A stretch of 64,000 nucleotides of DNA from NCBI RefSeq assembly GCF_016887565.1, contig NZ_CP069396.1, positions 3,995,001-4,059,000 of the forward strand. Reading direction: 5' to 3'. Under the pieces are notes generated by a model. The model saw nothing but the letters and a program-made list of their open reading frames with translations. It ran no database searches and was not told the DNA's origin. Origin of the DNA: Archangium violaceum. GTDB taxonomy: Bacteria; Myxococcota; Myxococcia; Myxococcales; Myxococcaceae. The position numbers were made by a program, and so were the translations under genes. Positions within the stretch are counted from its first letter, which is position 1; the number at the start of each line of letters is the position of its first letter. Shown in pieces: positions 60,846 through 64,000 of this stretch.

Positions 60846-62552
60846 TCAAAGCGTGGGCCGCGGGGCGTCGTCCCCGGGCGTGAGGAGGGCCGCGCGCTCC
60901 GAGGGGAGCACGACCGCGTGCTCGGCGGCGACGATGCGGTAGGCGTTGCGCAGCACGGGCAGGCGGCCGGAGGTGAGCTCCAGGGCGCGCAGGATGAGGG
61001 CCTCGGCGCGCTCCGTCAGGGGCAACCCCTCGAGCGAGGACACCACCGTGGCGGGCCAGCGGCTCACGAAGTCCTCGCGCAGCCGCCACGCGCGGGGGTC
61101 ATCCAGCCCGTCCAGCGAGTCGAGGGCCTCCTTCGTCAGCGGGGCGCCGCGCTCGCGCAGGGCGAAGGCCTCGTCGGTGGTGAGCCCGGTCAGCGAGCGC
61201 AGCACCAGCTTCAGGGCCCTGTCCTCCAGCGACAGGCGCAGGTCGCGCGCGAAGGGCGTGTCCAGGCCCTGGATGCTGCGCAGCACCGCCAGCCTGTCCT
61301 GGGCGAGCAGGCTCTCGCGCAGGGCGTCCGCCCGGGGTGAGCCGAGGCCGATGAGGCTGCGCGCCACGTCCGCGTACAGTCCGTGCCGCACGCCCAGCTC
61401 GCGCGCCGCCCAGGCCGGCTCGTCGTCCACTCCGGCCAGGCCGCAGAGCACCTCTCCAATGCGCCCCTCACGCAGGGCGTGCTCGCGCAGCGCCCAGGCC
61501 TCGGGCGAGTCGTTGCGCTTGAGGCCGGAGAGCACCTCCGCGGGCGCGTGCACGTAGAGGCGCTCGCGCAGGGACATGGCCCGGGGCGACGGGTTGGCAC
61601 CGAGGCTCACGGCCACGTCCTGGGGCACCACCTCCGCCAGCAGCTCGCGCAAGGCCCGGGCCGGCTCGTCGTCCAGCCCCGTGAGGCTGCGCACCGTGAG
61701 TCCCGGGAAGCGCTCCACGAAGCCCAGCCGCCGCTGGTGCGCGGCGAAGCCGGGGATGCCGCCCAGCAGCCACACCGCCAGCTGGGGCTCGCGCACCTCC
61801 AGCCCGTCCAGCGCGCGGAAGAAGTGCTCCTCCACGTCGTCCACCGTCGTCGGCACCCGGACCGGCGTGGGGCTCGGGGGCGTCACCCGCTGCGCTGGCA
61901 GCTCCCGCCCCTCCAGTCTCGCCACCACCGCCTCCACCAGGCGCTGCTCCAGCACGTGCAGCGGCTGATCATTGTTCTCGATGATGAGCCAGCGGGCGGG
62001 GTCCCTCCGCGCCAGATCGAGGAAGGCCTCGCGCTGGCGCACCGTCAGGCCCGCCCCCGCCAGTCCCTTGCGGCTGTCCGAGTCCGGGGTCCGCTCGCCC
62101 TTGTTCTTCCCCAGCCGCTTGCGCAGCCGGGCCAGCTCCGGCTCCACGTCCACCAGGATGACCAGGTCCGGCCACAGTCCCTGCGAGGCCAGCTCGCACG
62201 CCGGCGCGAGCGACTCCCAGGGCAGCCCGCGCCCGCCGCCGCTGAGCGCCAGCTGCGAGTAGAGGTAGCGATCGCTGATGCACACCTCGCCACGAGCCAG
62301 GGCGGGGGCGATGACCTCCTCCAGCTGCTGCGAGTCCCGGGCGAGGTTCAGGAAGAACTCGGTGCGCGGCGACATCTCCAGCAGCTTGGAGTCGCGGGTG
62401 AGATCGCGGATGCGCCGGGCGATGGGCGAGCGCAACTCCCCACCCTCGCGAGCGTGCGCCACCCGGTAGCCGAGCCGCCGGAGCCGCGCCGCCAGGAGGT
62501 TGGACAGGGTCGTCTTGCCGCTGCCGTCAATGCCTTCGAAGTCGATGAACAC
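60846..62552 (-). CDS. Thymidylate-kinase-like P-loop protein fused to a ~27-residue repeat domain
   Basis: A 568-aa protein. Residues 1-~215 match thymidylate kinase: IDFEGIDGSGKTTLSNLLAA (P-loop), the region with PRTEFFLNLARDSQ, ISDRYLYSQLA and a lid-like RLRKRLGKNKGERTPDS. A Pro-rich linker (~220-240) leads to ~300 residues of helical repeats with period ~27 and core GLDDPxAxxLRE (GL pairs near residues 292, 318, 343, 371, 402, 429, 456, 482 and 509). Real Tmk is ~210 aa and has no such tail. It lies between the VTC and DUF4956 genes with 6- and 18-nt spacers. The substrate may not be dTMP. Confidence 0.78.
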   Translation of the reverse strand: MFIDFEGIDGSGKTTLSNLLAARLRRLGYRVAHAREGGELRSPIARRIRDLTRDSKLLEMSPRTEFFLNLARDSQQLEEVIAPALARGEVCISDRYLYSQLALSGGGRGLPWESLAPACELASQGLWPDLVILVDVEPELARLRKRLGKNKGERTPDSDSRKGLAGAGLTVRQREAFLDLARRDPARWLIIENNDQPLHVLEQRLVEAVVARLEGRELPAQRVTPPSPTPVRVPTTVDDVEEHFFRALDGLEVREPQLAVWLLGGIPGFAAHQRRLGFVERFPGLTVRSLTGLDDEPARALRELLAEVVPQDVAVSLGANPSPRAMSLRERLYVHAPAEVLSGLKRNDSPEAWALREHALREGRIGEVLCGLAGVDDEPAWAARELGVRHGLYADVARSLIGLGSPRADALRESLLAQDRLAVLRSIQGLDTPFARDLRLSLEDRALKLVLRSLTGLTTDEAFALRERGAPLTKEALDSLDGLDDPRAWRLREDFVSRWPATVVSSLEGLPLTERAEALILRALELTSGRLPVLRNAYRIVAAEHAVVLPSERAALLTPGDDAPRPTL

Positions 62553-62558
62553 GGTTGC

Positions 62559-63272
62559 TCAGCCCCCCAGAATCCCGTCCGCGACGAAGTCGTGGACCCT
62601 CGCCATTCCCTCTGCGAACTTGCTGTACGACGGCTTGCGCCCGGGGTGGAGGGCCGCGAGCCACTCGGGCAGCTCCTCCCCCAGGTGCTTCACTTCCACC
62701 ACCACGCGCCCGTCCAGGGCGAGTGGCTCGCCCAGCCGCTCCGCGCTCAGCGTCCTCTCGCCGAACGCCAACTGCGGCGTCACCCGGTGGAAGCCGATGT
62801 CCCGGTCCACCGTCACCCGCCACGCCTGCGAGCACTGGTACACGTGCCTCCGGTACGTCACCGCCAGCGCCGGGACGAGGTTGCCCCCCGCGATGAGCGG
62901 CAGCAGCCGCACGCCTCCCTGGAGCACGCTGCCCAGCTGCGCGCGAGGCACCCAGACGCGGCGCTTCTGGGTGACGCCGTTGCGCTCGCGCTTCACCTCC
63001 AGCACCACGCGCTCCACGCCGCAGGCCCCCACGTCCGGCGAGTACTCCTTGGTGCGCACCTTGAGGCAGTCATTCGGGGTGCTCAGGGCGCGCGCGGCCA
63101 GCGGGTAGCCCGGCTTGTCGAAGTAGACGGAGGTGATGCGCGTGGGGGGAGGCAGGTAGTCGCCCAGCGAGGCGGAGAGCCTCGCGCACAGGGCCACCGC
63201 CGTCTCCCTCTCGAGCACCAGCTTGAACTCCCGGCGCAACCGGGTGACTTCTCCTTCCGCGAACTGGAGCAT
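62559..63272 (-). CDS. VTC-domain polyphosphate polymerase
   Basis: A 237-aa protein with a VTC/CYTH-like triphosphate tunnel fold. Key stretches are RREFKLVLERETAVALCARL (N-terminal basic strand), RITSVYFDKPGY, CLKVRTKEYSP, VVLEVKRERNGVTQKRRVWV (catalytic basic residues) and VVVEVKHLGE with the metal-binding Glu. VTC4-type enzymes polymerise ATP gamma-phosphate into polyphosphate and translocate it across a membrane. There is no membrane segment here, so it would rely on the DUF4956 protein. Stop is 6 nt before the kinase-like gene. Confidence 0.88.
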   Translation of the reverse strand: MLQFAEGEVTRLRREFKLVLERETAVALCARLSASLGDYLPPPTRITSVYFDKPGYPLAARALSTPNDCLKVRTKEYSPDVGACGVERVVLEVKRERNGVTQKRRVWVPRAQLGSVLQGGVRLLPLIAGGNLVPALAVTYRRHVYQCSQAWRVTVDRDIGFHRVTPQLAFGERTLSAERLGEPLALDGRVVVEVKHLGEELPEWLAALHPGRKPSYSKFAEGMARVHDFVADGILGG

Positions 63273-63290
63273 GGTCGTTCGTCTCCGTTC

Positions 63291-64000
63291 CTAGAAGCGG
63301 GTGGCGAGCTGCAGCGAGTACTCGAAGCCTGGCGCCTCGTCCCCGGGACGCAGCGCGCGCTCGGCCTGGAGCTGCGCCTTGAAGTGCTCCGAGTACAGGA
63401 CGTTGAGGCCACCGACGAAGCCATGGCCGCGGGCCTTCAGCGGGCCCTGGAGCTGAAGCGACTCGGCGCCGACCACCGGCTGCACCGCCCATCCGTCCAG
63501 GCCCACCGGCAGCGTGTAGCTGGCCAGCCCGAGCTGCGCGCTGAAGGGCCCCACGGCGAGCCGCCCGTTGACGTACTCGCCCGACACCTCCAGCCCGCCC
63601 AGGTGCAGCGTCGCGTCCGCGGCCACCGCGTGGTTGCGGGTGCCCTGGAAGACCTGCGTGAGGTAGGTGCTGGCTCCCACGGAGAGGAACTTCACGGGAC
63701 GCACGCTCACCCGGAGCGCGGCGTCCTCGCTGGCGCGCACGCCCGTGTCCTCGTCCTTGGCGCCCTGGAAGACGCCGCCGGACACCTTCAGCTTCCAGAG
63801 GTGCTTGAGGCTCACCTCTCCCATGAGCCCCAGCCGCCGGCCGCCGATGTCGTTCTCGTCCTCCAGGTAGTCCGCCACCAGTCCGCGCCGCATCAACGGG
63901 AGCTGCCAGGAGGACTCGAGCTCGCGCGCGAGGAAGGGGGCCTTGAACTGGCCGCCGTAGAGCCGCAGCCGCTTCTTCCCGTCGGAGACGCGCAGGAAGG
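63291..64000 (-). CDS. OprO/OprP-like outer-membrane porin, C-terminal part (5' end beyond window)
   Basis: The frame is open to the window edge, so the N-terminus is missing; about 236 residues are visible. The segment LYGGQFKAPFLARELESSW followed by LMRRGLVADYLED matches the phosphate-selective porin O/P family pattern. The rest alternates strands (LGLMGEVSLKHLWKLKVSGG, ADATLHLGGLEVSGEYVNG) and ends with a terminal Phe (EYSLQLATRF), the outer-membrane barrel insertion signal. Position as first gene of the VTC operon suggests transport of phosphate or polyphosphate. OprO/P assignment is moderate. Confidence 0.62.
   Translation of the reverse strand, partial: FLRVSDGKKRLRLYGGQFKAPFLARELESSWQLPLMRRGLVADYLEDENDIGGRRLGLMGEVSLKHLWKLKVSGGVFQGAKDEDTGVRASEDAALRVSVRPVKFLSVGASTYLTQVFQGTRNHAVAADATLHLGGLEVSGEYVNGRLAVGPFSAQLGLASYTLPVGLDGWAVQPVVGAESLQLQGPLKARGHGFVGGLNVLYSEHFKAQLQAERALRPGDEAPGFEYSLQLATRF

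Noticed and set aside
60846-62552. Simple housekeeping thymidylate kinase
   Set aside because: It is 568 aa with a large repeat domain and sits in a VTC operon, so the plain tmk label would hide most of the protein.

Overview
The window is high-GC DNA from a myxobacterium (Myxococcota), most likely of the Myxococcus/Archangium/Cystobacter type. The evidence is lineage-specific content: a gliding-motility outer-membrane module (cglC and gltB-gltA-gltC like), a DUF2378 protein, two proteins ending in MYXO-CTERM sorting signals, a PEGA-type serine/threonine kinase and many small lipoproteins. Genes are tightly packed, with frequent ATGA, GTGA or TTGA stop/start overlaps. I saw no rRNA, tRNA, CRISPR array, insertion sequence or prophage. 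Most of the window reads as chromosomal core plus lineage-specific genes.

Layout. 1-5.1 kb: the end of a 5'-nucleotidase, a LytS/LytTR two-component pair, a lone response regulator and a polytopic membrane protein. 5.1-8.7 kb (minus strand): ybaK, purK-purE and a von Willebrand A-domain protein. 8.8-13.3 kb: gliding-motility module, with a cglC-like lipoprotein divergent from two outer-membrane barrels and gltC. 13.4-16.9 kb: plsX, an App1/HAD-like protein, a sugar-nucleotide-type epimerase and a lipoprotein. 17.6-25.0 kb: a divergent respiratory locus. A quinol-dehydrogenase-like module on the minus strand (tetraheme lipoprotein, four-cluster Fe-S protein, NrfD) faces napD-napA-tetraheme napB-like-napF plus a small unknown gene. 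25-32.4 kb: yjjX, a reductase, pcnB, dinB, yjbQ, an RluA-type pseudouridine synthase and a kinase, interspersed with four copies of a palindromic intergenic repeat. 32.5-39.2 kb: PEGA kinase, then uppS-cdsA-rseP (envelope lipid synthesis and site-2 protease), rlpA-like and tsaB. 39.2-42 kb: a chemoreceptor paired with a stand-alone secreted sensor-like protein, and a region with three tandem 22-bp palindromes. 42-50 kb: an Asd-like protein lacking the catalytic cysteine, a MYXO-CTERM/barrel pair, a PKD lipoprotein, a MoaD-MoaE fusion, a second site-2 protease and a Nudix hydrolase. 50-59.3 kb: lipoproteins, rnhB, a B-box membrane protein, an M61 peptidase, an RsmB-type methyltransferase and a secreted metallophosphatase.

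59.4-64 kb: the most interesting locus is a five-gene minus-strand operon that continues past the window end. It encodes an OprO/OprP-like porin (partial), a VTC-domain polyphosphate polymerase, a thymidylate-kinase-like P-loop protein fused to about nine copies of a ~27-residue repeat, a DUF4956 membrane protein and a lipoprotein. I read it as a candidate envelope-linked polyphosphate or phosphoryl-transfer system.

The locus at 17.6-25 kb suggests a nitrate-reducing electron chain in which NrfD/Fe-S/cytochrome parts replace NapC. All assignments are from reading the sequence; no database search was run.
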